Both the position numbers and the translations under genes were made by a program. Positions 46,120 through 58,615 of a stretch of 64,000 nt of DNA are shown here, in pieces (within the stretch, counting starts at the first letter, position 1; every line of letters starts with the position of its first letter). Source of the stretch: Selaginella tamariscina (taxonomy: Eukaryota; Streptophyta; Lycopodiopsida; Selaginellales; Selaginellaceae); NCBI GenBank assembly GCA_003024785.1, contig PUQB01000194.1, positions 228,565-292,564 of the forward strand. The letters are read 5' to 3'. The notes under the pieces were generated by a model, which worked only from the letters and a program-made list of their open reading frames with translations, did not search any database and was not told the DNA's origin.

Positions 46120-47480
46120 TCTAGCATGGCAGTGTTATCCCAAGCTCCTATGGTAGTGGTGACACCTATGGCATTGTTGCTGGACACCCTCCCCAATCGC
46201 GTCCTTCCTAGGCATGAAGACATTGTGGAGGCCCATAAGGCGGAACCGTGGATCAAGAGGTTGCATGAAGTCTTGAGTGGTGATGTACCTTGCGAGGATC
46301 TTAACTTTTATATGTATGCATGGTCTTTTAGATTGATGGATGACATGCTTGTGTTTATTGGAGACGGTTCCGAGTGTCGTGTGGTGGCATCACCAATTTA
46401 CATTAACTCCTAGTTGCAGTTCTTTCATGACAACCCGATGTTCAAACACATGGAATTCCAACAATGCCTTGAAAGGATTCGGTAACACTTGTATTGGCCC
46501 CGATTGCAACAAGACCTGCATGAGTACATTCATACATGTCCAGAGTGTTAACGACATAACGTGTCCACACTTCCTCCTGCTACAGCCCTGGAGTTTCTCG
46601 CCCCTTTGAGTTAGTAGCTTATGACATCACGGGGCTGTTTCCTATGTCGTAGTTTGGTAATTGATACATTATTATGTGCTCTGATTACTTGACTTAGTGG
46701 GTAGAAGTGCGTGCCTTGTCAGACGCTACAACAATGTTTATCATTAAGTTCTTGCTAGCTCAAGTAATGGTGAGGCATGGTTGTGCCGAACGAATTTTAT
46801 CGGATCAAGGACTAAGTCCAGCAGCAGAAGCAATAGCTGTGTTGATGCGATGATTGCAAATCCAACAATCCTTTGCCTCAGCTTATCATCTCGAGATTAA
46901 TGATTTGGTGGAGCAGTTGAACAGAACTTTCAAAGCTATGCTTGCTAAGTACATAAGTCCTAACCATACGGATTGGGATATGTGGCTTCCATATCTCTAG
47001 TTCGCTTATGTTTTAGCCCTCCACAAGTTAATAGGGATTTCCCCATTCAAAGCTCGTGAACCAATGTTGCCGTTGACAGTTGACATCACTCCTCAAGAGG
47101 CCTGGTATATGGATGGATGTATGTGGTTGGAGCATTTGAACAAAGTCCTTCCTACTCAAGGTGGAGAACAGTTAGCCCGGGCACAAAAATATCAACGTCG
47201 AACTTACAATTAACGACATCGACCACCACCTCAGTATCAAGTGGGAGATTTAGTTCTCATCAAGTTTTTGAGGCTAGGAGATCAAGCACACATAGTAGGG
47301 CTTTAGCCGAGATGGGTTGGGCCATGGAGTGTTGAAGAACAATTGGGGATGCAAGTGTATCATTTGAAGTGTCGTGATGGTGTTTGAGAGTCACAAGATG
47401 TCGCACATGTGTGCTGGTTACTAACATTCCACTGGCGGACACTCATCCAAGGAGGACAACCTTGCCTTTTTTGCAGAATC
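46120..47480 (+). pseudogene. Integrase of second Ty3/gypsy lineage
   Basis: A leader (WIKRLHEVLSG) precedes an H2C2 domain (HLYWPRLQQDLHEYIHTC, CPECQR near 46490-46560) and the core (AYDITGLFPM, CSDYLT, VMVRHGCAERILSDQG near 46615-46810). The second catalytic Asp is seen in LSDQG. The C-terminal domain follows (YQVGDLVLIKFLRLGD, PRWVGPWSVEEQLGMQVYHLK). Many stops. No flanking LTRs were found, so the element is old or its LTRs have decayed. Confidence 0.8.
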
Positions 47481-48049
47481 CTAATTCCTTTTTGAAAAGG
47501 ACTAGCCTTTTAAATTGTCCTTTTTGTTTGTTGAATTTAATGTTTTATATATTATATTGAGTAATATTAATACTACCTTTTTAAGTCGTCCTTTTTGTTA
47601 GTTCAATTAAATGTTTTATACATATGTATTAACGGCTTCGGTTTAGTTAATTAATTTATTAACTTACAAATTCATATGGTGAAACCGAACTCATCTTTAA
47701 CTTCTAATATGATATTAGCATTTTCAATATCTGTGTGTACGGACTTGTAGATCTCGATGATTTCTTTCCATCAATACCAAACTCACACAGATCTGAGTTG
47801 TATTAAAAGAGTTATGAGCAAATCAATTCCTAGCTATTGCACTAACCCCATTTAGGGTATTGTTTAGGTCTAAACGTGTTTTCAACCTTTCTTTTAGAAA
47901 AGGAAGTATGTAGTGTACATGCATAGAATGTTGCAAGCAATTGGCTATTGAGGCAATACGTCCCGATATGTGAAAGGCCGGATCCTTCGACTAGCATGTG
48001 TCTTGTGTCAAACAACACAGTGGAAAGGGTTTTTAAACAATTCTGACTC
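47481..48049. other. Non-coding spacer with a short tandem duplication
   Basis: CCTTTTxAAxTxGTCCTTTTTGTTxGTT..AATGTTTTATA occurs twice at about 47507-47560 and 47574-47625. No gene is seen before the Helitron-type sequence. Confidence 0.5.
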
Positions 48050-48104
48050 AAAGGGACCGTATGGCACCATGACAGTTGCAGTACAAGACGTATTTTAGCT
48101 TTCA

Positions 48105-49790
48105 AAGCACAAGTCAACCTGCTTGAGTGTTTTGGAAGAAATTAACACAAACACAACTATCCTTCCACAAGACGGGGTCTACTCTATTGGCACATTGCAA
48201 CTGCGATTGCTGTCATTGCTGGAGAGAGGAGCAGTGAAGTTGCTTTGTTCAGCAGATGGCACGTCCATTGGACAAGGCAATTCGAGCACAAAGTGTATTC
48301 CAATGGTAGAGGCTGCTACATTTCCATTTCTTTTCCCACATGGTAAAGGGTACTTTGACGGTGAAAACGATATCGTCAACTATGTGAAAATGCGTATCAG
48401 TTCTTGCTTTTCTTTATTCACGCTGTACAAGCCATATCTCTTGATCATGTATCAACTGAGCTAGAGTTTCTACATTGCGTGCAGCCTCAGGAACTTCAAA
48501 GTAAACATGGAAATCCAAAGTCTGAAGAAATGCAATCCTGAAGCCACTGACACCGTTGTTGTCAACCACCTTATGTTGTATGCATTGAACGATGGCATTC
48601 CAGGCACTCCAGTGTATTTCAGGAACAGCTTCAATGATGACTGCAAAATGGGGTTTTGGCCACTTCTTCCTAACATTGACAACAAATGAGGTGTCGTCCA
48701 TTAAGTTTTCAGAATACGAGGAAATGGAGAAGCTACTGCAACAAATAGGGCAGAATTTGACTTGGCAAGATGCTCATGTCAAGTGTGCAATTGTGTTTCA
48801 CAATCGCATGTGGAACTTTCTAAGGGAATTCATTCTTCCCGGTGGAAGGGAACTATTGAGAACTGTGTTGCACTACGTTGTGAGATATGAAGTGCAAAAC
48901 AGGGGTTCTCTACACACACACATTATTCTTTGGGTGGATGGTGCTGATCTGGATCGTGTGACAAACGAGATACAGGCATATGTTCCATCGGACTTTGACG
49001 CTAAAGGTAACGTTGTACAACCCAAATGTGAGGAGGACAGGAGGCTACTGAACCTTGTACTTACGAGGCAAATGCATAGATGCCGTCAGGGCGGTTGTGT
49101 TGTCAATAACCACTGCAAGTATGGTTTTCCATTCAAACCATACGTGTCTACTGAAGCGAGTCTGAACAAGAAAACAAATAGGTGGGAGTACTATAGGCCA
49201 CGCAATGAAGATAGGAACATTGTTCAATACACGCTAGATTGCTTTCTATATGGGGTGCGCACATGAATATCCAGAGAATCACAAACTCTGCATGGGCCTT
49301 GTACCTCCTGAAGTATGGGATGAAGTCTAAACCATCTACTCCTATCAACATAGACACATCGGATGCCATCAGTCTTGGCTTGGGAGGAATGGATGATGTC
49401 AGTTTGAAGCTCGTATCATCAATGGTGTTTGTGAAGCTTGTATCCGCTTTTGAAGCAGCTATTATATGTCTACAAATTCCACTTATTAAGAGGTCAGAAG
49501 TAGTTGAGTACATAGATTCTTCACCTCACACAAGCAAGAGAGTCACTAACTCAAAGAAGCCTGTAATGGTGAATGTTCAGAAGTACGTTGCCAGGCCGAC
49601 CATTCTTGAGTCTGCTACTTTTTATGAATACTTTTCCAAGTATTCAATTCGACTGCAGTCATTTCAAAACAAAGCAGGGATGAGGCTTGTTGGCGTGGAT
49701 AGCCTAGGGAACAACATTTAGGTTCTCGCACTATGATCCAGTGTTCCAAATAGAAGAGTACTTTTACAATATGTTGCTAAGGAAGGTGAG
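48105..49790 (+). pseudogene. Helitron Rep (HUH endonuclease) domain, frameshifted
   Basis: Rep nicks and joins DNA ends in rolling-circle transposition. Four overlapping frames (48123-48464, 48507-48689, 48592-49266, 49239-49721) cover the family in order. The HxH motif reads HTH, keeping both metal-binding His. The end (HYDPVFQIEEYFYNMLLRK) is followed by an intron-like GTGAGC at about 49787 and an acceptor TGCAG near 49867. Stops and frame changes occur between all four frames. Confidence 0.8.
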
Positions 49791-50029
49791 CATCTTTGTT
49801 GTACTTCTGATGCCGAGCAATCCGCATTAACAACTCCTTATTGACACAGTTACATTGTTCATGCAGGTAGCATTTTGAAAGGAAGCAGAGCTGTTGACCA
49901 TCCAAGTTGAATCGAGAGACAATAGGTCGACATAGTACTTTGACAAGTGTGTTGCAAGAAAGTTTATAGACAGAGAGGAGAAGCTCGTGGAGGAAATGGA
50001 TAGGTATGGGAGATGCTAAAGACATAGCA

Positions 50030-51285
50030 ACAGGTGCAGAGTGTTGTCAACAAACTTCTAGAGAGGGTCGACATTGGTGGGCAAGTGCTTGATATTCTAG
50101 ATGACAATGATGTGGACGTTTGCCGAATGTCCAAGGTCACAAGAAAGTACTTATCACTTGAACATGAGTTTGAAGACGTTATATCATTGGTGCCAAACGC
50201 AGAACAGGAATCTATCATAGTGAAACTTTTGTCAAGCACATCGGGACTTCATTTTGTAAGCGGTATTGACCTCACTTGCTTTGATGGGACTCTATTGTGT
50301 TGCAAGGTCGATGTAGTTGAAGAGTATAACATGAGGGTCCTCACAGCTAGGTTCAAACCAGAGGAGTTGTTTGAAGTTCCCCTTCAGAATCTTTTGTAAA
50401 GTTTACCAAAAAGCACAAGTTGAAGAAGGTTGCAATTGGTGCATGGGTCATTCTTTCGGCAAATGTGAATATTAAAATGGGTGCAGCAAATGGTGCAATA
50501 GGCGAGGTCATCTAGGTTGAGATGGATGATGACTGTAATCCTAAGACAATATTTGTTAAGTAAGCTTTACTGCAGAGGAAACACTATTGTCACGACCCGA
50601 TACAGGATGCAGGATACATGATACGGGTTACAGGATATGCCTATAGGATATACCTACAGGATATGCCTACAGAATATTCCTACAGGATATACTTACAGGA
50701 TATGCTTATAGGATATACCTACATGATATGCCTGCAGAATATTCCTATAGGATATACCTACAGGATATTTCTACAGGATATGCCTATAGGATATACTACA
50801 GGATATGCGTAGAGGATAAGGGTCACTATTTTTAGCTCATGATCAGATTAGACTCATGACCGAATTAGCTTGGAGTTGTGAGCATAAAAGCTTCGACTTA
50901 ATTGTTGTACAATCAGTTACTATCAACACCAGTCTTTTTACGATCAATCTTGTCTTGTCTTGCTCCTTGCCTCCTGCTCTTGTCTTGTTCCTGGTTCCTA
51001 GTTCCTGTCCTACTCTAGTTCCTGTCCTACTCCCTGTCCTGCTCCTTGTTCTGCTTCTGAGTTAAGCTTCCTTATTCTCGGAATCCTACTCACTTCCTTA
51101 TTCCTGGATCGTGGCTTAACAACTGTGAGGTTAACAAGAAGTAGAACAGAGTGTGCATTCACAACTTATGATGAATATTGCAAGAGGTACTTTGCTTTGG
51201 ACCTTGCATATGCTATTACTAGCCATAAGTCTCAAGGTGCCACTATTACTGGGCAATTGGTTATAAACGTGGATGACAGAGAATA
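50030..51285 (+). pseudogene. PIF1-like helicase remnant of Helitron, core deleted and interrupted
   Basis: The frame 50034-50399 reads SLVPNAEQESIIVKLLSSTSGLHFVSG, the sequence that should precede the Walker A motif, but passes straight to LTCFDGTLLC and VDVVEEYNMRVL, which belong far downstream. Motifs I to about IV are therefore deleted at about 50265. KKVAIGAWVILSANVNIKMG follows after a stop. The solo LTR then intervenes, and RYFALDLAYAITSHKSQGAT (motif V/VI region) resumes from 51122. Confidence 0.8.
50588..51121 (+). mobile_element. Solo LTR inserted in helicase gene
   Basis: It starts TGTCACGACCC and ends GGCTTAACA, 534 bp, with flanks ACTAT (50583-50587) and ACTGT (51122-51126), a target duplication with one change. 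It holds about eleven GGATAT motifs in a repeat array at 50630-50815, a TATA-like CATAAAAGC near 50884, and a pyrimidine-rich TCCTGTCCTGCT region at 50945-51060. Related copies are at 51591-51943 and 63041-63498. Confidence 0.85.
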
Positions 51286-51590
51286 ACACAAACAAGAAAA
51301 ACATACGCAAATGACAACACAGTTCAATCAACTCAGCATTCTTTTACTCCTATTCCTCCATCACGATATATATCCATTTGACATCTAAATGCTCATCTAA
51401 AGACCTTCTCAACCAAAAACAAAATCAAGAAACCAAAAAAAGAATTCCAAAATCCCAAATCTTAAATCCAAAGCCCCAACTCTGAAATCCAAAACACGGA
51501 CACCAAGAGTCCAAGGCCGAAAGGCTTAAAACACTCACTGCCATGCCTAAGACTATAATCGGAGAGCTATAAAAGTAATTATTATCAAAT

Positions 51591-51943
51591 TGTCAAGCCA
51601 CGATAAGAACAAAGAGGCTTGACTAAAGAGCAAGGCAAGAATAAGGAACAAGATAAGAATAATTGTAAAATGACTGGTGTTGATAATAACTAATTGTACA
51701 ACAATTAAGTCAGAGCTTTTATACTCACAACTCCAAGAGTTAATCTAGGCATAAGCTAAAAATAATACTCCAAGAGCTAATTTAGGCATGAATTAAAAAT
51801 AATGTTCCTTATCTTGTAGGTACATCGTGTAAACATATTATGTAGGCATATCCTATTGGTATATCATGTAAGTATATTATATAAGCATATCATGTATCCT
51901 GTATACTGTAATCATATCCTGTATTCTGTATTGGGTCATGACA
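51591..51943 (-). mobile_element. Solo LTR of the same family, inverted and shortened
   Basis: Read on the minus strand it starts TGTCATGACCC and ends TGGCTTGACA and keeps the TATA-like region (GAGTATAAAAGCTC) and a reduced array with few GGATAT motifs. Left flank CAAAT also occurs four bases past the other end, so the target duplication is uncertain. Confidence 0.75.
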
Positions 51944-53239
51944 ATAGCAAATGTTAAGAAATAACATAGCTTTTTAAATAATTATACTATATTGTAATAT
52001 ATATGGTTAATTAATTGCATTTCAAAAATAAATATAATATAATATAAATTAATCATAAACTTTTCTTGATGTTTTAAGAAAATATTTTAGTTTAATTTTG
52101 GTGAAAATTTCATATATATCTCTAAAAATTATCATATTTACATATATATCTTTTGAAATTTTAAATTTACACACATACCCATGAAATTTTAATTTAAAAC
52201 TTTATACACTTTAAAATTAAATTAAAATATTAATTTTAAATCAAGAAAATTTTATGAAAAATTTTTATAGTTAGTTTTAAAATGCAACATATATTGTGTA
52301 ATATAATTTAATTATTTAAAAAATATGTCATTTCTAACATTTGTTATTATGATATTTTTAATATTTAACATTTATAAACTTCATTTTATTTCATTTTAAA
52401 TGTGTTATAAGTTAAATACATAATTTTATTAAGTAAAAATTAAGATACAAACTTGAAATTTTAAAGGATATAAATATAAATTTAAAACTTTTGCATGAGT
52501 ATATAAAAAATTTAAAATTTCTAAGGGTAGATATGTAAATACGATAAATCTAAGGGTATATATGAAATTTTCTCATTTATTAAATTGAAAAAAAAAATTT
52601 AACTTGTTAAATATAATATAATTAATTTGAACTCTCATTTGGGTAGTTTAAATGCTTATTGATTTTAATTAAAAATAATGAATCAAACAAGTATTTTTAC
52701 ACATACGAATGTTATTTTAAAATATACATTCATTGTTTATACAGTATTACAAATTTAGGAATAAGTATACTAAAAATTAAAAAAAAATCAAACATATTAT
52801 GAATTTAAAGTTTAAGGTTTTATTCTGATATGTTATATATTAGTAGTGCAAAAGTAGTTTAATGGTCAACAAATTTCTTTATCATAAAAGAAGTGATTAA
52901 GTAATTAAGTCAGACACATTTTTCAATAATAAGAGTTTAAAATTATGTTGTTAATTATGAACTTTATTATTTCTTTTGGTGTAATGAATATCATAAAATA
53001 GAATTTAATATTTTTTAATTAAAAAATAAGAAATATATATAACGTATGAAAAGTTTAATTGCTAAAATCAAGTGCTTGAATTCAAGTATAGACATTGTTT
53101 GTCTTTATTGGTTTTAATGTTAATTATATATTAATTACTATTAAAATGTTTAAATTTTTATAAGCACTAGCATTTATGAACTTATTTAAAAAATAATAAA
53201 ATTTATATAAACTAAAATATATAAATAATAATAATATCT
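51944..53239. other. AT-rich intergenic region
   Basis: No gene supported; very A/T-rich with many TTTAAAATT-type words. Open frames are absent or tiny. Confidence 0.7.
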
Positions 53240-54790
53240 TATGCACATGTGATATCTACTTTTGACCAACACATAATGTTGAATTACCAATGGGTGTGTA
53301 CTAATCAATATAATCAAAATACTACTTAGTATGATATAATTATACGTGAGACCATTTCTAAACATAGTTTACGTAACAATAAAAAAAAAGCTAATCATGG
53401 GTAATGTATAACTATGAACAGCGTATAAATTGTATGTAATACCTGCAATTACTACAATCAACATCGGATCTCCTTAATTTGGTTTATGTTGAACAAATTT
53501 AAGGATCTGTAACTATACTTATTTCTTTTTATACCCAGACATCTTGTAAGAAATTAAGAGCACTGGAACCATGAAATAAATTAATATTAACAGTAACTCA
53601 ATCTTCAACATGTCATGTTTTTATTCGAGTGTTTAGGAACAAATGTTAACGAAAATAATGCAAGCTTCAGAGCAACATTCCATGGCCCATCTACAACGCA
53701 TGCCAGAGAGCTTACAAGACGATACGTTGGCTTCAAGAGTAAGGTAAGGACACTGTAAACACACAAAATTATTTAAATATATCTAAATGTTAATTTATGT
53801 ACCTTCATTCTTCCAAAGTTCCGATGCTTGAATAGTACTAATAACTATGATAAATATAGCAATGATAAAACTTAAAACTTTAGTTGATACCATCTTTATA
53901 CTATTTTTGAAATACGTAATCCTTTTATATTAATAATGTATATATCCTGGACAAATTACGTGCTTAAGTAATTCCGTCCATTGGTCTTTACCACTTTGTC
54001 TTATCGAATGATATATTAAATGAATTATGTGTTTAGTCTGTCTTCTTGGGACAGGTGTCCATTTTATGCAGGTCACAAACATATGCAAAGAATGTGTAAA
54101 ATATCTACTTATTATTTTTGTTATTTTTTTTTCTTCAGTAAATATATAATTAATTTCATTTTTCTATACAAGTGGAAAAATTAAAGGGGATGATAATAGC
54201 ATAATTTAAAAATCTCCTACTTAAACGGTTAATTTTTTTTTCAATTTTAGATTTAATTTAAAAATAACAATTACAAAAATGATTGTATTAGTGATATCTT
54301 ATGTAGATTTACATCTGGATGATGCAGTTGGATGATGCATATCTTAATTAAGTAGAAAGTATATAAAATTTAAAATATAAGGATATAAAAATTTTAAATT
54401 GAAATATCTTAATTAAATTAAATGATAAATTACTTGGATATATTAAGTCATCTTATTTTATTCTTCTTAGATTTATTAAGAATTTTTTTTGAAATGTACT
54501 AGTAATATTTTATAATTTAAGTAAGAGGGTTAAACTGTTTGATTATGGAAACGATAATTATCTTACAGATATGACTTAATTGGATGGCTCACATTTTATT
54601 TTAATAATAATTATAATAAAAAGATAAACTAAATAATTTCTAACTTTAAGTAAAAGGCATTAAATGAATTACCAGAATCTATTTAAAAAATCTTTGATGT
54701 ATATTAGAATAAACTTTAAATAATCCAATTAATGTTCTTTTACTTAAAATTTAAATAATTTTAAATTATATTAATATCCTCTCTTTTAGC
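53240..54790. repeat. Dispersed diverged repeat, copy 2, with exon-like core
   Basis: Counterpart of 41380-43130. The core reads in one frame GTNVNENNASFRATFHG and ARELTRRYVGFKSK up to a donor GTAAGG at about 53741, preceded by ATTCGAGTGT where copy 1 has an acceptor-like ATTCAG. The two copies differ at many bases and indels, so they are old. Confidence 0.7.
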
Positions 54791-57700
54791 ATTGCTTGAA
54801 TTATTAAAATTCTAGTTTAGTTTAGAATTTGTTTTAAAATCTTAGTTATAATAATTTTAAAATATATTAGAATATTATATATTTAAGAGGATAGTTTGTT
54901 TTAAAAATATATTAGAACTATGTACTACGTTTGTTTAAAAATAAAATTATTTTGTATTGTACATTATATCTTAAAAATATACTCTAATAGAACGGATTAA
55001 GTTCTATTTTCGGCTTGAGTTTAGTTATCGAGGGGTTACGATGACGACTTCCGTTTACCCATATTCAAGACTGACTTACAGTTTTTTTTGAGAAATGGTA
55101 ATTATTAATAAGCTTGTTAAATTTTTCATGTTTCAAACTTATACATATATATAATTTATATTTACAGAAAAAATAACATCACATTTTTATTAGAATAAAT
55201 TTTGTTTCTTCTTTAATATGCTTTTAAATTATAATATAAATATCCAAAAACTATTTTATAATAATATATAATTTAAGATATAATATACTATATATTATAT
55301 AAAGTATATCGAACATAGTAGGCGCTTTAAAGTGGTGATGAGTCAGGTGATCACAGTTTCTCAAACATCTTTATTCACGTCATTCTCATCAAGAAATGGT
55401 GTTTCTCAAGTTGGACTTTAGGATACCATGGTTTTATGTGGGCCGCAATGCCAGCGTTGGATATTCCTTAGGAACCTAGGAGTTTCTTTGCGATCTCAAG
55501 GTGTCCAAACCCTACGAAACCAAGGTTTGACTCACACAACCAGTCAATGAAGTCGCTCAACAAGGCCGACATAGTAGTAAAACGTTGGTAAATGACATTT
55601 CAACACTGATCAATGAAAATACGTCCAGTTTTAACGCTGGTCAATGAACAAGTCAACAGTGATCATCTTAACAGTTGTTAAAAGTCAGCAGTTCGTTTGA
55701 ATAGGAAAATTTTAAAAAAAGTTTGCCACGGACTCAGAACTCCAAACTCTACCTAACACATGTTAAAGTCTTTGGACATTTAATTAAAAGCATAGTTCAT
55801 GAAAAGACATAATAACACTATAGTAAATCTTGTGAGGCCAGGGATATACACTTGAAATCGAAATTCGGGTTATGGGAGGAAGACTTCCTGGTAGAATGGT
55901 TAGAATAGAACGAAGGCCATGGAGGGCAATAGTTGAATGGACCATGAGTGTCACTGTGGGAATTTGCATTATTCATAATGTAACTTCATGATGCATGGAG
56001 GCACTTTGCAGTAAAGGCATCTCTCGAGAGCAGTCATTCTTTGAGGTGAGGTAGGACGAGTTGGTGAATATAATGATCAAAGTCAACAATGGCGGCGAAC
56101 TCATCTTAAACACACAATGTTCATCATAGAGATTTTAAGAGGAGATTTGTTTACAAACTTAATTGAATTTGTAACAAATCAATAATGAGTCTATAAGGTT
56201 CCTATAGCAACACACATTGTGTTAATCAAAAATAAATCATTTTTTGAGGTTGAACTTTGTCGAACAAAAGCATAAATAAAAGAATTTGTAGGTGTGTGAA
56301 AGAGGCAGTTCAACAACTCAAAATACCTCAAAGCAATCTTGAAAGTAGTTGGTTTGGAACAGCTAGAATGATTGTTATACTCAAATCACCATATTTTCAA
56401 GATGAATTGTGGTATTGATGTCGTCTATGTTTGCTCTATTAAAGACATTAGAATTTGAGAAAGTTTTTCCATTGTTGATCTTCAATTGCTCATCTCTCTT
56501 AAGGTAGATATCTATATAATGTGAGAGTGAATCTCGTTCAGATCCTGTGATAAAATTCAATATATTTTGAATGCAAAACTATGTATATCAAAGAAATTGG
56601 TGTATGTGCATTGTTTATTACATATCTGGCACATGCTCGCACACACAAACACAGATGGTGTTTGTGCATGTGGATTCTTAAGTTGTCTAAACATCTTGTC
56701 AACCGTTAATGGTGGTGCACATGAGTCACCTATATTCATGAGCCAAGAGGATTTCTAGTCTAATTTCCTTGCCTTGGAAATCATTAAGGAGAAACAACCA
56801 TGTTAGAGAGGCACATTCAATGAGCTTTGGCAATGAAGAATCGCTAAAGATGGGTCAATTAACAACCTCATTTGGTACGTGTGTAGTGTAAATGCTTCAT
56901 ATTATTGTATTATTCACTATGTAGCACATCGGTAATCATCCAAGTTGCTGGTATGTTAGGGAGCATCTGTTGTAATTGGGATTGAATGCTATGGCCTTTT
57001 CACTGCAAACACTCCTCGATCAAGGAACAAGATGATATCCTACTCCTGAAAAACTTGATTGATTAGAAAAGGCTTGTGCACCTGTGAAACTCCCCTGTTT
57101 TGGAGCTCCATCGTGTCTCACGAATATTGGAATCCTAGGTCAATCGCCTATGTGTATCCAGTACATTGTATGGTGTTCAAATCTCTCACGACCCATCTTA
57201 GGGTTTTGATAACCAGTGTTTACATCCGTAGTCGAAAATGATACGGATTAGTAATTAAATTAATTAATATTAAATATTTTATTATTAATCCGTAGCATTT
57301 TTTAACTACATGATGAGTATAGCTACGCATGGATGAATGTAATGCAAGGTATAAGAACATGCTTGGTTACACAGCTCAAGGAGTGCTCCTCGTTTGCACA
57401 CGACAGTGCATTATGTGCACACAAGGAGGCTCTAGTTGCGGAACTACTTCAACAAGGAAAGTAGGCAGCTGATTGATTTTTCGATCTTCGTAATGTTTAC
57501 AATGGCTTTATACAAATGCACATATATTCAAGTTTAGGCCCTTTCGAAGAGTAGTATTGGAGAAAACTGTTATAATAATGTTAACTCTATGGCTATCGTA
57601 GAAAACTAATAAGCCAATTCTTGTTGAATTTTCTTAACTTTTTAGATTTCTTTCACTTGCATGTTTATAGGGTCAGTGAAATAAATTAAGGGGAAATAAT

Positions 57701-58107
57701 CCATCACATTTATATACCAAGTTATTTAATCATCTTGAGCTTAGTATTTGCAGGGGAAATGGACCCAACGCCGCTAAACACACATGTGTATGTGTAAGAA
57801 ACTACAGTTTATTACTAAGGACATGAATAATTATCCAGCTGCCACAGTTGATTGTCACCAACATTGAACTCAAACAGTATAAAGAGCTCCCTTCATGAAT
57901 ACCTTGATCACCGTGTAACACATCCAAGTTGAGCGTGACGTTCACGTGTGCCCGTATGGTATGATATCCATCCCATGAATCCCTACTAAGTGTCCAGAAG
58001 ACAAAGAGTATGGAGACTTCCGGTACTGTTACTGTTTACTACCTGTTATAAATTCCCTCTCGCTTAGTGAAACTCTCTCTCATAATAAGCAAACAGACGC
58101 ACTACTA
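54791..58107. other. Intergenic region, no supported gene
   Basis: 54791-55320 is AT-rich. 55320-57240 has more balanced composition and may be decayed coding or transposon sequence, but I recognise no domain; ORFs at 55784-55969 (minus), 56557-56758 and 57059-57241 look unremarkable. 57900-58107 is the 3' side of the next minus-strand gene. Confidence 0.5.
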
Positions 58108-58522
58108 TCATGATCTAAGCGAAAGACAGATAAAAGCATGGTATGTGCGTCTCTGTGTGTGTGTGTGAGCGCGTGCTCGTGCGCGTGAGTGAGAGATAGA
58201 CCTGGCCCAATAATGAAATCCATGCTGGAGATACATGTGAGTGTCGACATTTCTTAGCGTGAACGCTATCTGTCCTTGTATGTCTGTAAAGGGAGAATAG
58301 CTTGCCTCCCAGAACTGCCATGAAATCAAGACACTTGGTGTGTAAATGTGGCTTCGAATAGATGTGTTATAGTATATACAGGAAACATACTGGTTTGGTT
58401 CATCACAGTCGCATTTCGTCATGTAGGCGCGATTGTCCTGCCCTGCAAGAACATATCTACATCCGCTTTGTGTATAGCTGATATCCACCGTCACTCCCAG
58501 CCCTTATGCAAAAGAACAAGTA

Positions 58523-58570
<48 letters not shown>

Positions 58571-58615
58571 GACAGAGAGTGCCTGGAACAGGACGAGCAA
58601 AGCGATTAATTTCAT
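58108..58615 (-). CDS. Small predicted secreted protein, three exons
   Basis: Exon 1 (58569-58615) encodes MKLIALLVLFQALSV, a compact signal peptide. The intron carries a (CT)n run next to its donor GTAAGT. Exon 2 (58202-58477) joins in phase at a CAG acceptor and gives YTQSGCRYVLAGQDNRAYMT, CDCDEP, FWEASYSPFTD, FTLRNVDTHMYLQHG and YWAR. Exon 3 (58108-58114) adds one Ser and TGA. The mature product is about 94 residues with four Cys. The GxxxFTLRNVxTxxYLQ pattern is reminiscent of beta-trefoil lectin repeats (ricin-B or fascin like), but this is a weak resemblance. A likely extracellular or vacuolar role is inferred from the signal peptide only. Confidence 0.5.
58527..58562. repeat. (GA)n microsatellite in intron
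   Basis: Uninterrupted GA repeat, about 18 units, immediately 3' of the exon 1 donor on the minus strand, where it supplies an intronic CT tract. Confidence 0.95.

Larger units (their letters stand above)
48050..51285 (+). mobile_element. Helitron-type Rep/helicase gene, decayed
   Basis: One degenerate gene can be followed across 3.2 kb: an N-terminal region (EAATFPFLFPHGKGYFDG, LYKPYLLIMYQL), the Rep domain with its HUH-type site (RGSLHTHIILWV at about 48900-48940), a middle region, and a PIF1-like helicase tail (ANVNIKMGAANGAIGEV near 50460-50510, then AYAITSHKSQGAT at about 51208-51248). The tail is split by a solo LTR at 50588-51121. Helicase motif I is absent. Helitron ends (TC, CTRR, 3' hairpin) were not located. 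Confidence 0.85.

Noticed and set aside
50630-50815. GGATAT repeat array as CRISPR or satellite
   Set aside because: Units are 13-14 bp without spacers and the array sits at a fixed place inside LTR copies.
58202-58477. Intron inside exon 2 of the secreted-protein gene (GTATGT near 58392)
   Set aside because: Using the following CAG acceptor breaks the frame, whereas reading through stays open with sensible sequence.
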